From positions 1-64,000 of the forward strand of contig CAISPO010000034.1 in NCBI GenBank assembly GCA_903887415.1: a DNA stretch of 64,000 bases, written 5' to 3'. Source of the stretch: an uncultured Bacteroidota bacterium (GTDB lineage: Bacteria > Bacteroidota > Bacteroidia > Chitinophagales > Chitinophagaceae). Shown piece by piece: positions 1-8,233 of the stretch. Positions within the stretch are counted from its first letter, which is position 1. The number at the start of each line of letters is the position of its first letter. The notes below the pieces were generated by a model. The model did not search any database, had not been told where the DNA came from, and worked only from the letters and a program-made list of their open reading frames with translations. The position numbers were made by a program, and so were the translations under genes.

Positions 1-63
1 TAAATCCAGAATTTGGCGCAGTAACGGTTTGTTATTATTTTTACTACGTTTGAATAGCCCCAT
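1..63 (-). CDS. Possible IS4-type transposase N-terminus (partial)
   Basis: An ATG at 63 (minus strand) opens 21 codons that run off the window edge. The peptide starts MGLFKRSK and continues with KPLLRQILDL. From memory, a short basic leader followed by a QILDL/QLLxLIP-like stretch resembles the DUF4372 N-terminus of Bacteroidota IS4-family transposases. That is recollection of a pattern, not a database hit. The context supports it: the neighbouring acyltransferase gene loses similarity to its paralogue about 75 bases before this ATG, as expected if an insertion sequence landed there. It could also be an unrelated gene start. Confidence 0.35.
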   Translation of the reverse strand, partial: MGLFKRSKNNNKPLLRQILDL

Positions 64-107
64 ATTTTTGTGTTTTGGTCGTTCTTAACCAAAGGTATGG
101 CCGCTAT

Positions 108-698
108 TCAGGCAAAAAAGTTTCGGATAGTTGTGTAACTGCACATCAAGTTATTGCCTATGATGAGCGTTACTGCAATCATGTACGTGACCAGTCGTCT
201 GTCTTTTAACGCCAGCGCTATGAAAAAAGGCATAAGAAACGAACCAGCCATTTCAAAAGTAAGCGTCCAGCCGGGGCCGTAAAACTTATTGTGGAAACGC
301 AACAAGAATGCTTCTTCCCAAAATTCATATTTATTGTAAACGAAGAGGTCTTTAAAAAAATGAAGCCACAGTTCATTCCTGTACTGAAATAAAGCACTCG
401 CTAAGACTATAAGGAAAAAGCCCGGAAAAAGCCGGAAAAAACGGCTTACATAAAACGGCACAATATCCATCGACTTGTTCCTGACGATATATTTATAAGA
501 CAGTACAAAGCCACTTAGTACAAAAAAGAAATTCACGGCCTCCTGCCCGTTAACCACGAAGAAAAAATAGTGCATGTTCATTTTTTCCTGGAAGTTGCGC
601 GACAAAAAATGACACCCAAATACCATTAATGACGCAATACCCCTTGCTGAATCCAGATATTTAAGATGATGTTCGGTATTGCTATCAGTCGCAGACAT
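108..698 (-). pseudogene. Acyltransferase-3 family gene, truncated copy
   Basis: This 196-codon frame is a close paralogue of the gene at 714-1829, matching from the start (YLDSARGIASLM) through FFFVLSGFVLSYK and SRFFRLFP to LIIGNNL. Acyltransferase-3 proteins are integral membrane enzymes of about 350-400 residues that acylate sugars or envelope polymers. This one stops at about half length, and its last eight or so residues no longer resemble the paralogue. It retains the N-terminal membrane segments and the conserved histidine region (GCHF) but lacks the C-terminal half, so it is probably non-functional. It sits 15 bases after the intact copy on the same strand, so the pair arose by tandem duplication. 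The break is probably due to an IS insertion near 130-140 (inference). Confidence 0.75.
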
Positions 699-713
699 AG
701 GGAAAGTATCGTT

Positions 714-1829
714 TTAGTCCGTTTCGCGCTGAACAACCAGTGAAGGCTTCATCCGGTTCGTGGCCCTTTTACCGATGCGCATAAAGGGCAGCTCAACGCA
801 GTAATGCAAAACCGATGCAACAAGCACAACGGCCAGAACTACAATTATCGCTATCAGCACAAAATTGATCGCAGCATGAGGCCCGGAAAGATATTTTTCC
901 GCATACAGGTACACCGTATTGATAACCACTACATGCACCAGGTAAACACCATAGGATATCTTGCCCAGGTACACCAAAACTTTGTTTTCAAGAAACCGCT
1001 GCGCTCTTTTGCTGTACAGGATAGCAACCAGGAAAACAAAACATGCAAAACCGGAATAGGTGAAAAAATCTATGCCCAGGTAGCCGGCAAGGTATTTATA
1101 AGAAGGGCCAAACGGAGATACAGCGTCCAACTGCCTGATGGAGAATAAAAATACGGACACAATGAGTATGGGATAGCGGTATTTAAACCATTTTGTTTGC
1201 CGGAAGGAAACATCGGTGATCTCCGGGTAGTAGCAACTGGCTATGATGCCAAATAAAAACAAGTAGCTGAAGCAGAGATTGTTGCCAATGATCAGCATTG
1301 CCACGATAAACCAGGGGATCAGTTTCCTGTTTTTTAATGCTAGTGCTATGTAGAAGGGCATAAGGAAGGAGCCAATCATTTCCAGTGTCAGCGTCCAGCC
1401 GGGGTAGTAAAACTTGTTATGAAAATGAAGCAGGAACGCTTCTTCCCAAAATTCCTGTTTATTGAATATAAAGAGGTCTTTGAAGGTCTGGAGGCTAAGC
1501 TCATTCCGGTAAGCATATAAAGCGCTCCATAAAACAATAAGGAAGTAAGCGGGAAACAACCGAAATACCCGGCTGACGTAAAATTTCTTTATATCGAGAG
1601 GCGCGCCCAGTATTACATACTTATAAGAAAGCACAAAGCCGCTGAGCACAAAAAAGAAAGAAACTGCATCATTGCCATTGAACACAAAGAAAAAATAATG
1701 GACATTCATTTTCTCCTGGAAAGTACGGGCTATAAAATGGCTGCCAAACACCATTAATGCAGCAATGCCCCTTGCAGAGTCCAGGTATTTAAAATGCTTT
1801 TCGGAATTGTTGGCCGGGATAGTGGGCAT
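714..1829 (-). CDS. Acyltransferase 3 family membrane protein
   Basis: A 371-residue multi-pass inner-membrane protein of the acyltransferase-3 (OafA/NodX-like) family, predicted to move an acyl group from a donor to a cell-surface carbohydrate; the actual substrate is unknown. Visible family features are the N-terminal LDSARGIAALMVFGSHF block with the conserved His, the FFFVLSGFVLSYK segment, the RVFRLFPAYF Arg-x-x-Arg loop and the late SYGVYLVHVVV helix. About ten hydrophobic segments are present, so the length is complete. The reading frame can be extended to a TTG at 1865, but the ATG at 1829 (MPTIPANN) aligns with the start of the truncated paralogue downstream and is preferred. No other sugar-modification genes are adjacent. 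Confidence 0.88.
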   Translation of the reverse strand: MPTIPANNSEKHFKYLDSARGIAALMVFGSHFIARTFQEKMNVHYFFFVFNGNDAVSFFFVLSGFVLSYKYVILGAPLDIKKFYVSRVFRLFPAYFLIVLWSALYAYRNELSLQTFKDLFIFNKQEFWEEAFLLHFHNKFYYPGWTLTLEMIGSFLMPFYIALALKNRKLIPWFIVAMLIIGNNLCFSYLFLFGIIASCYYPEITDVSFRQTKWFKYRYPILIVSVFLFSIRQLDAVSPFGPSYKYLAGYLGIDFFTYSGFACFVFLVAILYSKRAQRFLENKVLVYLGKISYGVYLVHVVVINTVYLYAEKYLSGPHAAINFVLIAIIVVLAVVLVASVLHYCVELPFMRIGKRATNRMKPSLVVQRETD

Positions 1830-2000
1830 CGCAAATAAAAGTATGCAATTTCTTAATGACTGCAAACTTGCAGGCGAGTCTCAAGTTTAGCAAACCATTC
1901 GCACGGCGCGGCATCATGTTTTTAATGTTATTAATGGCCATGGATAAAACTCGTGGCTGAAAACAAAAACCGGATAAATTAACTTCTAAAATTACCGATC

Positions 2001-2762
2001 ATGAAAAAGATAAAATATTTAATAGCCGCCGCCTTTGTTTCAACCGCTTTATTTGCAGGATGCAAGAAATACGATACCACTAGTAGTGGTACAGCCGATT
2101 ACGACAGACTAAAAGCACCAAGTGCCAATATCACCATCCAGGTGCAGACGATACCTCAGCGGCCCGGATATATGCTGGCGTGGACCTCCGGGCAAATGAT
2201 AACCAGTGAAGTTATGTTTACCGGCTCGTTTTTGAATGGCGATCCCGTGGAACAGCAATCATATGTGAGTACAGGTTTCAATACGATCGACCTGGTAACA
2301 CCTTCTGTTACTACGTTGGGATCGGTAGATGTACCTTACCACACGTATTTGCGCGGGTTTTTTACAATTGGTATTAACCCGATCAATTCAGTTACGTCAC
2401 TGGACCTAAAGGGGCAGTACTACCAGATCCAGCCGCCAAGTCACGGAATCGCGCCTTTTAATCCTGTGCCTGTAGAGATAGCTATAAGTACACCGGTGGC
2501 CCTTAACAGTGTAATGCTGTCTAACTTACCAATAAATAACGGCATATATACCGCCATCATCAGTATGGATGTGAACCAGCTTACCCTCGGTATAGATGAT
2601 GCTGCGCTTAGCGTAGCGGCCAAGACCAATGGAGCAATTCTGATTACTAACGAATCTAATCCCAACCTTTACGGAATTGTTGTAAAGAATCTCGAAAACT
2701 ATATGATGAATCTAAAGTTATCAGTAAACGCGATGAGTACGCCGGCTAACCCGGTTCAATAA
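2001..2762 (+). CDS. Hypothetical surface lipoprotein
   Basis: A 253-residue protein with a clear lipoprotein signal peptide: MKKIKY, a hydrophobic core, and a lipobox (LFAGC) that puts the lipidated Cys at about residue 20. The mature part is rich in Thr/Ser/Val and probably all-beta. I recognise no domain and assign no function. It stands alone: the flanking genes are an acyltransferase on the opposite strand and gltX 137 bases downstream. The residues after the lipid Cys are KKYDTT, without an obvious acidic surface-export signal. Confidence 0.7.
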   Translation: MKKIKYLIAAAFVSTALFAGCKKYDTTSSGTADYDRLKAPSANITIQVQTIPQRPGYMLAWTSGQMITSEVMFTGSFLNGDPVEQQSYVSTGFNTIDLVTPSVTTLGSVDVPYHTYLRGFFTIGINPINSVTSLDLKGQYYQIQPPSHGIAPFNPVPVEIAISTPVALNSVMLSNLPINNGIYTAIISMDVNQLTLGIDDAALSVAAKTNGAILITNESNPNLYGIVVKNLENYMMNLKLSVNAMSTPANPVQ

Positions 2763-2780
2763 TTAAATCCGGTTTGAACT

Positions 2781-2811
2781 AAAAAGAGCAGGGCGTAACA
2801 ACCTTGCTTTT
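2781..2811 (+). terminator. Weak hairpin terminator after the lipoprotein gene
   Basis: An AGCAGGG arm and a CCTTGCT arm (one mismatch) flank an 8-base loop and are followed by TTTTTC. The stem is short and imperfect, so it is a modest candidate. Confidence 0.35.
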
Positions 2812-2842
2812 TCATTTTATAAAAATGTGAATTTTAGAGCCA

Positions 2843-2876
2843 CAATCCCAATTCCACAATCCTAATTCCCAATTCC
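2843..2876. repeat. AATTCC/AATCCT short tandem-like element before gltX
   Basis: A run of degenerate units of the type CAATCCC-AATTCCA-CAATCCT-AATTCCC-AATTCCA. A very similar run occurs before kbl (28778-28812). Both lie just upstream of a start codon. Here the element covers the place where a -33 promoter box should be. Confidence 0.55.
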
Positions 2877-2884
2877 ATCTTCAT

Positions 2885-2892
2885 TACCTTTG
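2885..2892 (+). promoter_or_regulatory. TAnnTTTG promoter box of gltX
   Basis: TACCTTTG matches the Bacteroidota -7 consensus TAnnTTTG exactly and ends 7 bases before the gltX ATG. Transcription would therefore begin at or within a few bases of the start codon. No TTTG box is evident in the -33 zone, which is taken up by the AATTCC element. Confidence 0.55.
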
Positions 2893-2899
2893 CACCCTT

Positions 2900-4462
2900 A
2901 TGAGTAAAAAAGTACGTGTAAGATTTGCCCCAAGCCCCACCGGGGGGCTACACCTGGGTGGTGTGCGCACAGTGTTATATAACTACCTGTTTGCCCGCCA
3001 GCATGGCGGCGATTTTGTGCTGCGCATAGAAGATACCGACCAGGCGAGGTTTGTGGAAGGCGCAGAGCAGTATATTATGGACTGCCTGAAATGGTGCGGC
3101 CTGGAGCCCGATGAAAGCCCCGAAAAAGGCGGCCCGTTTGCGCCCTACCGGCAGAGTGAGCGCAAGCATCTCTATTACGAATACGCGCAAAAACTGATAG
3201 ACTCTGGTCATGCCTACTACGCATTTGATACCACCGAAGAGATAGAGAAGATGCGCAATACTTATGGCAAAGATGACCATAAAGCGCAGTACGATGAAAG
3301 CACCCGCAGGTATATGCGCAATTCCCTTTCGCTGACGCCGGATGAGGTGGTAAAACTGTTAGGAAATGGCACCCCTTATGTAATAAGGATAAAGATGCCG
3401 GTGAACCAGGTCATTAAGCTCACCGACATGATCAGGGGCGAGGTGACTTTCGACAGCTCACTGGTCGATGATAAAGTGCTGCTGAAAGCCGATGGCATGC
3501 CTACTTACCACCTGGCTGTGGTGGTGGACGATTACCTGATGCAGATAACCCACGCCTTCAGAGGCGAGGAGTGGCTGCCCAGCGCACCGGTGCATGTATT
3601 GCTTTGGGAATACCTGGGCTGGAAAGAGCATATGCCGCAATGGGCCCACCTGCCGCTGATACTGAAACCGGATGGCAACGGCAAGCTGAGCAAAAGAGAC
3701 GGCGACCGCCTTGGTTTCCCGGTATTTGCCATGAACTGGACGGACCCTAAAACGGGGGAGATTACCAAAGGTTTCCGCGAAATGGGCTTTATGCCACAGG
3801 CATTTGTAAATATGCTGGCACTGCTGGGATGGAACCCCGGTATTGAAAAGGAAATATTCACGCTGGAGGAGCTGGTGCAGGCTTTCTCAATAGAGCGGGT
3901 GCATAAAGGCGGCGCTAAATTTGACTTTGAGAAAGCCAAATGGTTCAATAATCAGTATATACATCACGGAGATAATGAAACGCTGACCAAACTGGCTATG
4001 CCATATATAGAAGAAGGGCTGAAAAAGGCAGGCGGTTTGGAATTTGGTAGTTCGGCTTCGCTCACTATGACAAAAGGGAATTTGGAATTTGTAGAGCGTG
4101 TTGTGGGGCTGGTAAAAGACCGCTGCACACTGCTGCCGGACTTCTGGGCACAAGGCCATTTTTTCTTTGTGACGCCGGAAAACATTGATGTGGCTGCAAT
4201 AAAGGATAAGTGGAATGAACAAAAGCAGCAGTTCTTTAACGGTTGGGCAGATGTACTCGCAGCGCTACCGGACTGGAATGAGCAGGCAATAGAGGCGAGC
4301 TGTAATGAGCATGCACAGCAAGCCGGACTTAAAAAAGGGGATGTAATGCTGCCGCTGCGAATAATGCTGGTAGGCGGCAAATATGGCCCCGGTGTATTTA
4401 TTATTGCAGATATGATTGGCAAAGATGAAACTATAAAACGTATAAAAGCTGTACATTTATAA
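2900..4462 (+). CDS. gltX: Glutamate--tRNA ligase
   Basis: Class I aminoacyl-tRNA synthetase that charges tRNA-Glu (and possibly tRNA-Gln, followed by amidation) in the cytoplasm. The 520-residue length fits the family. The catalytic signature PSPTGGLHLGG (HIGH motif) is at residues 11-21 and the KMSKS-type loop is KLSKRDG at 262-268; LRIEDTDQAR follows the expected pattern. The Cys zinc site found in some GluRS is not evident around residues 100-120. The C-terminal half forms the anticodon-binding helical domain. The ATG at 2900 is preferred because the HIGH motif then sits close to the N-terminus. It is probably monocistronic or linked to the cupin gene 29 bases downstream. Confidence 0.97.
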   Translation: MSKKVRVRFAPSPTGGLHLGGVRTVLYNYLFARQHGGDFVLRIEDTDQARFVEGAEQYIMDCLKWCGLEPDESPEKGGPFAPYRQSERKHLYYEYAQKLIDSGHAYYAFDTTEEIEKMRNTYGKDDHKAQYDESTRRYMRNSLSLTPDEVVKLLGNGTPYVIRIKMPVNQVIKLTDMIRGEVTFDSSLVDDKVLLKADGMPTYHLAVVVDDYLMQITHAFRGEEWLPSAPVHVLLWEYLGWKEHMPQWAHLPLILKPDGNGKLSKRDGDRLGFPVFAMNWTDPKTGEITKGFREMGFMPQAFVNMLALLGWNPGIEKEIFTLEELVQAFSIERVHKGGAKFDFEKAKWFNNQYIHHGDNETLTKLAMPYIEEGLKKAGGLEFGSSASLTMTKGNLEFVERVVGLVKDRCTLLPDFWAQGHFFFVTPENIDVAAIKDKWNEQKQQFFNGWADVLAALPDWNEQAIEASCNEHAQQAGLKKGDVMLPLRIMLVGGKYGPGVFIIADMIGKDETIKRIKAVHL

Positions 4463-4491
4463 CCCGCAAACCGGGAAAGAGGAGAACGGAA

Positions 4492-5088
4492 GTGAATACG
4501 GAAGAATATATAAACAGCGGCATATTGCATGAATACTGCATCAATACACTTTCTGCCGGCGAGCGGACAGAGGTGGAGCGGGTATGCGCGCAATATCCCC
4601 AGGTAAAAAGTGAGTTGCTGCAAATGCAGCGGGCGCTGGAAAAGTTTGCGGAGAGCGTGGGCAGAAAGCCGGCAGCAGAAGTACAGCAAACAATATGGGG
4701 CACGCTCGAAAACATTAACAAAGAAAAAGCCGGTGACCTCAGCGACCTGCCGCTGCTTAATAAATATTCAGATCATAATAACTGGAAGCACATAGTGAAA
4801 TCACTCATGCCCTCCAGGATACCTGATGAGCGGATAGTGTTCCCGCTCAGGGATGCAAACGGGGTCATGCAACTGCTGATCATCAGCAGGACGGATGTGG
4901 AAGAAGAAGTACATGAACACGAGCGGGAGAGCTTCCTGATACTGGAGGGCGAGTGTGAATGCCACATAGGCGATGATACCTGGCGCCTGGGACCGGGCGG
5001 TTTCCTGGAAATACCACTACACAAAAACCACAATGTAAAGGTCATATCTCCGTATGTAGTGGCTGTGCTACAGCATGTAGCTATATGA
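4492..5088 (+). CDS. Anti-sigma-like protein with C-terminal cupin domain (ChrR-like layout)
   Basis: A 198-residue cytoplasmic protein that starts at a GTG. The N-terminal ~70 residues (YINSGILHEYCINTLSAGE, then a charged helix) resemble the N-terminal anti-sigma segment found in Bacteroidota RskA/FecR-type regulators. The C-terminal ~90 residues form a cupin: motif 1 contains HEHERESF with later Gly (metal-binding H-x-H-x3-E) and motif 2 reads PLHKNHNV. The order anti-sigma segment then cupin is that of ChrR, which in Rhodobacter holds an ECF sigma factor until an oxidative signal acts. No H-x3-C-x2-C zinc motif is visible and no sigma gene is adjacent, so the partner is unknown. It follows gltX by 29 bases. 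Confidence 0.65.
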   Translation: MNTEEYINSGILHEYCINTLSAGERTEVERVCAQYPQVKSELLQMQRALEKFAESVGRKPAAEVQQTIWGTLENINKEKAGDLSDLPLLNKYSDHNNWKHIVKSLMPSRIPDERIVFPLRDANGVMQLLIISRTDVEEEVHEHERESFLILEGECECHIGDDTWRLGPGGFLEIPLHKNHNVKVISPYVVAVLQHVAI

Positions 5089-5101
5089 TAAACAATGCGT
5101 T

Positions 5102-5584
5102 ATGAACGAATGGAGCAATTTCTTTGTAGCCATGGCCGGGGCAGCAGCAGCATTGTCCGGGCTCATTTTCGTGGGTGTTTCCATCAATCTCACCCGTATA
5201 TTATCACTTCCCAAATTGCCTGGCCGTGCGCTGGAGTCATTATTACTGCTGCTTACTATCCTTATCGTATCTGCTTTGTGCCTGGTGCCTGCACAATCTG
5301 CATGGGCTTTAGGCGCCGAGGTGCTTGGCACTGGTATCATTACCTGCGGCATAGCTTTGGTTATAGATATCGGTATGCTGACAAATGCAGAAGCCGCCTA
5401 TAAAAAACATGCGGTACAAAACATTTGCTTTTCCCAGCTTTCCATACTTCCCTGCATTATCGCCGGCATCACTACAGCGGCCTGCGGATATCACGGCATT
5501 TACTGGCTTGTTCCCGGCTTCCTCTTATCGTTCATAAAGGCAATAATTGATGCATGGGTATTACTGGTGGAGATAAACCGGTAA
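5102..5584 (+). CDS. Small multi-pass membrane protein, unknown function
   Basis: A 160-residue hydrophobic protein with about five membrane segments (roughly residues 8-28, 45-62, 72-92, 105-125 and 132-152) and short polar loops. Its first helix, FFVAMAGAAAALSGLIFVGV, is Ala/Gly-rich and would pack tightly. No transporter or enzyme motif is visible. It begins 13 bases after the cupin gene on the same strand and could be co-transcribed with it. Confidence 0.65.
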   Translation: MNEWSNFFVAMAGAAAALSGLIFVGVSINLTRILSLPKLPGRALESLLLLLTILIVSALCLVPAQSAWALGAEVLGTGIITCGIALVIDIGMLTNAEAAYKKHAVQNICFSQLSILPCIIAGITTAACGYHGIYWLVPGFLLSFIKAIIDAWVLLVEINR

Positions 5585-5638
5585 GCAATGGCACGATTGT
5601 GTATCGCTCTTTATAAGTATCTTCATAAAAACGCGGCT

Positions 5639-6370
5639 ATGAAAAATTTAATGGTATTGGCCATTTTCCTGTTCGTATATGCGGTAGCGCATGCACAGGA
5701 TAAATCTAATTTGTCTAAGCAAACGGGTAAGGCGGAAGCATTGCCGAACCTGCAAACCTGCCTGCATACTGCGCAGCATAACCTGCGCCTGTTTACCGAA
5801 AGCCAGCCAAATGACGTAAACTCTATTGTGAAAGAGATAGAGCTTTACATAGATTCAATGCCCAAAAACAAGACAACAGCTGACTTATTGCTGTCGAAGA
5901 ATTTTGCACCGCTGCGCCATTTCTTTCTTACTACAACCAACAAGACAAGCGTAGCCGCAGAGTTTTTATACACAGTCGCGCCGTATAATTTCTGCATGTA
6001 TAATGATACGGCCCTGTCGCTGTACCTGTGGGCTGTAAAAGATGGTGAGCCCTACAACCTGGGCAAAATGACTGATAAGCGAATCGTAAAACTGGCACTC
6101 ACTAATTGCCTGCTGCCATCACTGGCCGCGCTTGATGAGTTTAAAGAGGGCGAACTAAAATATGTAGCACTCAGCGTCTATTACGGATGTAAAGACAGCC
6201 GTGAAGGTGCTCCAAAGACAGGTACGGTGCCTTATTGCCTTACACTTGTTGCACGGCTTAGTGATATACAGCAGTATGCGGCAGGGCTTATCACCGATAA
6301 AGGGCTACTGGCAAATGCTGAAGTGTATCTTGCAGATGAGGAAGACATGCGGCGTCTGAACCTTGAATAG
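5639..6370 (+). CDS. Hypothetical secreted/periplasmic protein
   Basis: 243 residues from the ATG at 5639, which opens a good signal peptide (MKNLMVLAIFLFV, cleavage after VAHAQ). The longer frame from 5588 would bury this signal behind 17 polar residues and is not used. The mature protein is alpha-helical in character, with residues such as CLHTAQHNLRLF and a C-terminal DEEDMRRL. I recognise no family. It is exported but has no lipobox, so a periplasmic location is likely. Confidence 0.65.
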   Translation: MKNLMVLAIFLFVYAVAHAQDKSNLSKQTGKAEALPNLQTCLHTAQHNLRLFTESQPNDVNSIVKEIELYIDSMPKNKTTADLLLSKNFAPLRHFFLTTTNKTSVAAEFLYTVAPYNFCMYNDTALSLYLWAVKDGEPYNLGKMTDKRIVKLALTNCLLPSLAALDEFKEGELKYVALSVYYGCKDSREGAPKTGTVPYCLTLVARLSDIQQYAAGLITDKGLLANAEVYLADEEDMRRLNLE

Positions 6371-6374
6371 CAGA

Positions 6375-6749
6375 TCATTCGCAACTGCCATGCACAAAAT
6401 GCAGGGGATTTGTCTCCGGCGGCCAGCCCCTGATCACAAAATGTGGGTCTGCACCTTCTGTTTTGTAAAAGCTGAACTTTTCTTTTGGGCGGTCATTATA
6501 GATAAGCCATAGATTATTGCCATCCAGCAAATACTTGCCCTGCACCGTCTGCTCATTCCCATTTGAGTCAAGGTTGTGAAGAACAAAGTTGGAATATTCT
6601 GAGAACCTGATATTTACATCTGAATTGTGCGGGACAAACCAGCAGCCGCCAAATAAGATTTTATCCTCATGGCTTACCGGCTTCTCTTTTTGGGCAAAGC
6701 AAACGTTTGCGCAGAGCAACCATACAAGAGTAAAAATTCTGTAAAGCAT
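6375..6749 (-). CDS. Small hypothetical secreted protein
   Basis: 124 residues from the ATG at 6749; a TTG three codons earlier is less likely. The N-terminus is a signal peptide ending in NVCFAQ. The mature ~100 residues (FGGCWFVPHNSDVNIRFSEY, then QGKYLLDGNNLWLIY) suggest a small beta-sandwich or lipocalin-like fold, but no family is identified. It is convergent with the preceding gene and lies 32 bases after the glucosaminidase gene on the same strand. Confidence 0.6.
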   Translation of the reverse strand: MLYRIFTLVWLLCANVCFAQKEKPVSHEDKILFGGCWFVPHNSDVNIRFSEYSNFVLHNLDSNGNEQTVQGKYLLDGNNLWLIYNDRPKEKFSFYKTEGADPHFVIRGWPPETNPLHFVHGSCE

Positions 6750-6781
6750 ACAAGGCAATCGGTTAATTAAAGCTGCCTGGA

Positions 6782-7282
6782 TTAATTAGCTGCAAACGAA
6801 GCGAAGCTAAAAACGGGCTGGGACTTAAAGGAATAAAGTACGCTAAAAACTCTTTGCTCCCATTGGCCGGGCTGCTCGGAGTAGCCGCAGTGGCTGATTG
6901 CCTTTATCCAGGCGGTGCAATCGTTAGTGCCTTTCAATTTTTTATAAAAACGCTTGTGGGAGATAAGGCGGCAAAAGTCAACGTAAGAAGCCAGCTCATT
7001 GCTGTATTGCTTATAACGGCTCTTACGGCCACGGCGGTTAATAAAGCTGTTCCTGCCCACGATACCGAAATGATTATTGAGTACCCTTGCCGTAGGGCCG
7101 GCACCGCCGGATGATTCTACAGTAGCAATGGAAAGGATAACCTGCGCCGGGATACCATAGCTCTGGGCGAGCACCGCTGCTATGAGCTTGTGATTGAATA
7201 TATACGACTTGTTTTGCGCGCCGGCACAAAACACAGATGCGGAAAACAGCACCACCAAAATCGTTGTATATATTCTCTTCAT
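6782..7282 (-). CDS. Glucosaminidase-domain peptidoglycan hydrolase (GH73-like)
   Basis: A 166-residue exported enzyme consisting of a signal peptide (cleavage near GAQNKS) and a single glucosaminidase domain. Family marks are IPAQVILSIATVESSGG with the catalytic Glu, NNHFGIVG, the YKQYSN segment and WIKAISHCGYS near the end. GH73 enzymes cut the N-acetylglucosamine-N-acetylmuramic acid bond of peptidoglycan, so this protein probably remodels the wall in the periplasm. There are no LysM or SH3 wall-binding domains. It may be transcribed with the small secreted protein downstream. Confidence 0.85.
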   Translation of the reverse strand: MKRIYTTILVVLFSASVFCAGAQNKSYIFNHKLIAAVLAQSYGIPAQVILSIATVESSGGAGPTARVLNNHFGIVGRNSFINRRGRKSRYKQYSNELASYVDFCRLISHKRFYKKLKGTNDCTAWIKAISHCGYSEQPGQWEQRVFSVLYSFKSQPVFSFASFAAN

Positions 7283-7461
7283 TAGAAATATCTCACCCTG
7301 TGTGGGGTCACAAATATAGCCCCTATGTGCAAAAGATGTTGATAAAAGTTGTTAAAATTTACGAAAAACATAAAATAAAATCTGTAAATAGTTGATCTAC
7401 ATATGGATGTAGTTAAACAAATCGGGATGTAGTAGGTGGAAACAGTATATTATCAAGGCAA

Positions 7462-8175
7462 TCAATTAACCGTTTTGTCAATCAGGTCGTCTGCTTCCTT
7501 GTTTACATTCCGGCCTTTTCCGAACAGATAACCTGCAGAGATGCCCCACATCCGGTTTTTGTCTACCTCTGTTCCCGGCCCAATGTCGCTGATGCCAATA
7601 GTGTAGTAGGCCCTGAAGAACAGGCCGGTTGACAATTCATAGCCAGCCGAGAGGTTCAGGCCAATGTCAAATCCTTTTATTGTTTGTCCCCGTATTATAT
7701 TCAGGTTGTCATCAGTAATGGACCTCATGCCGCTGGAATCGAAATTGTCATGCAGCTTATTTTTACCGCCTATAATATAGGAGGGAGTAACACCCAGCCC
7801 GCCAATGAAACGGCCCCTGCCCTGGTGACCGGATTTGAAAAGCAGGTTTACCGGCAGGTCGGCATAATAGATATGCAGGGTTTGGTTCACAGATTCGTTA
7901 AAACTATCATTGGTATAATAAGAGAAGGCCCTCACAGCACCCTTGCTGGATATGGACAGCCCTGCCTGGAAATAAAGGTGTTTATTGAGCGGCAGATCTA
8001 CAAGGCCGCTAATTTTTCCGCTGGCCATGGTTGCCACACTGGCCGAAGTGAAGCCAAGCGGCGGTGCAAAGTGCATACTGCTCATGCCAGCGCCGACTTC
8101 CGGGCCGAAGCCTACCTGGGCACTGGCCTGGTTGTGCGTAAATATTAAAATAAGTGCAAAAAAAACAAACCGCAT
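7462..8175 (-). CDS. PorT-family-like outer-membrane beta-barrel protein
   Basis: 237 residues from the ATG at 8175, which starts a signal peptide (MRFVFFALILIF, cleavage after ASAQ). Upstream extension to 8262 would add 29 unlikely residues. The mature chain alternates polar and hydrophobic residues, with repeated Gly/aromatic strand ends (FRAYYTIGI, GISAGYLFG), as expected for a small eight- to ten-stranded barrel of the Bacteroidota outer-membrane-protein family. A polar tail of about 20 residues follows the last strand. The specific role is unknown. It lies 58 bases after another barrel gene of the same type. Confidence 0.72.
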   Translation of the reverse strand: MRFVFFALILIFTHNQASAQVGFGPEVGAGMSSMHFAPPLGFTSASVATMASGKISGLVDLPLNKHLYFQAGLSISSKGAVRAFSYYTNDSFNESVNQTLHIYYADLPVNLLFKSGHQGRGRFIGGLGVTPSYIIGGKNKLHDNFDSSGMRSITDDNLNIIRGQTIKGFDIGLNLSAGYELSTGLFFRAYYTIGISDIGPGTEVDKNRMWGISAGYLFGKGRNVNKEADDLIDKTVN

Positions 8176-8233
8176 CTTTGGCAAAGATAGGCAGATCGGC
8201 AGTGTTAGTGTTACAAACAGTACGGAGCAATTA

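Noticed and set aside
804-1148. 114-codon plus-strand frame rich in Asn, Gln and Arg
   Set aside because: It is antisense to the acyltransferase gene, with no start context and a composition expected of a shadow frame.
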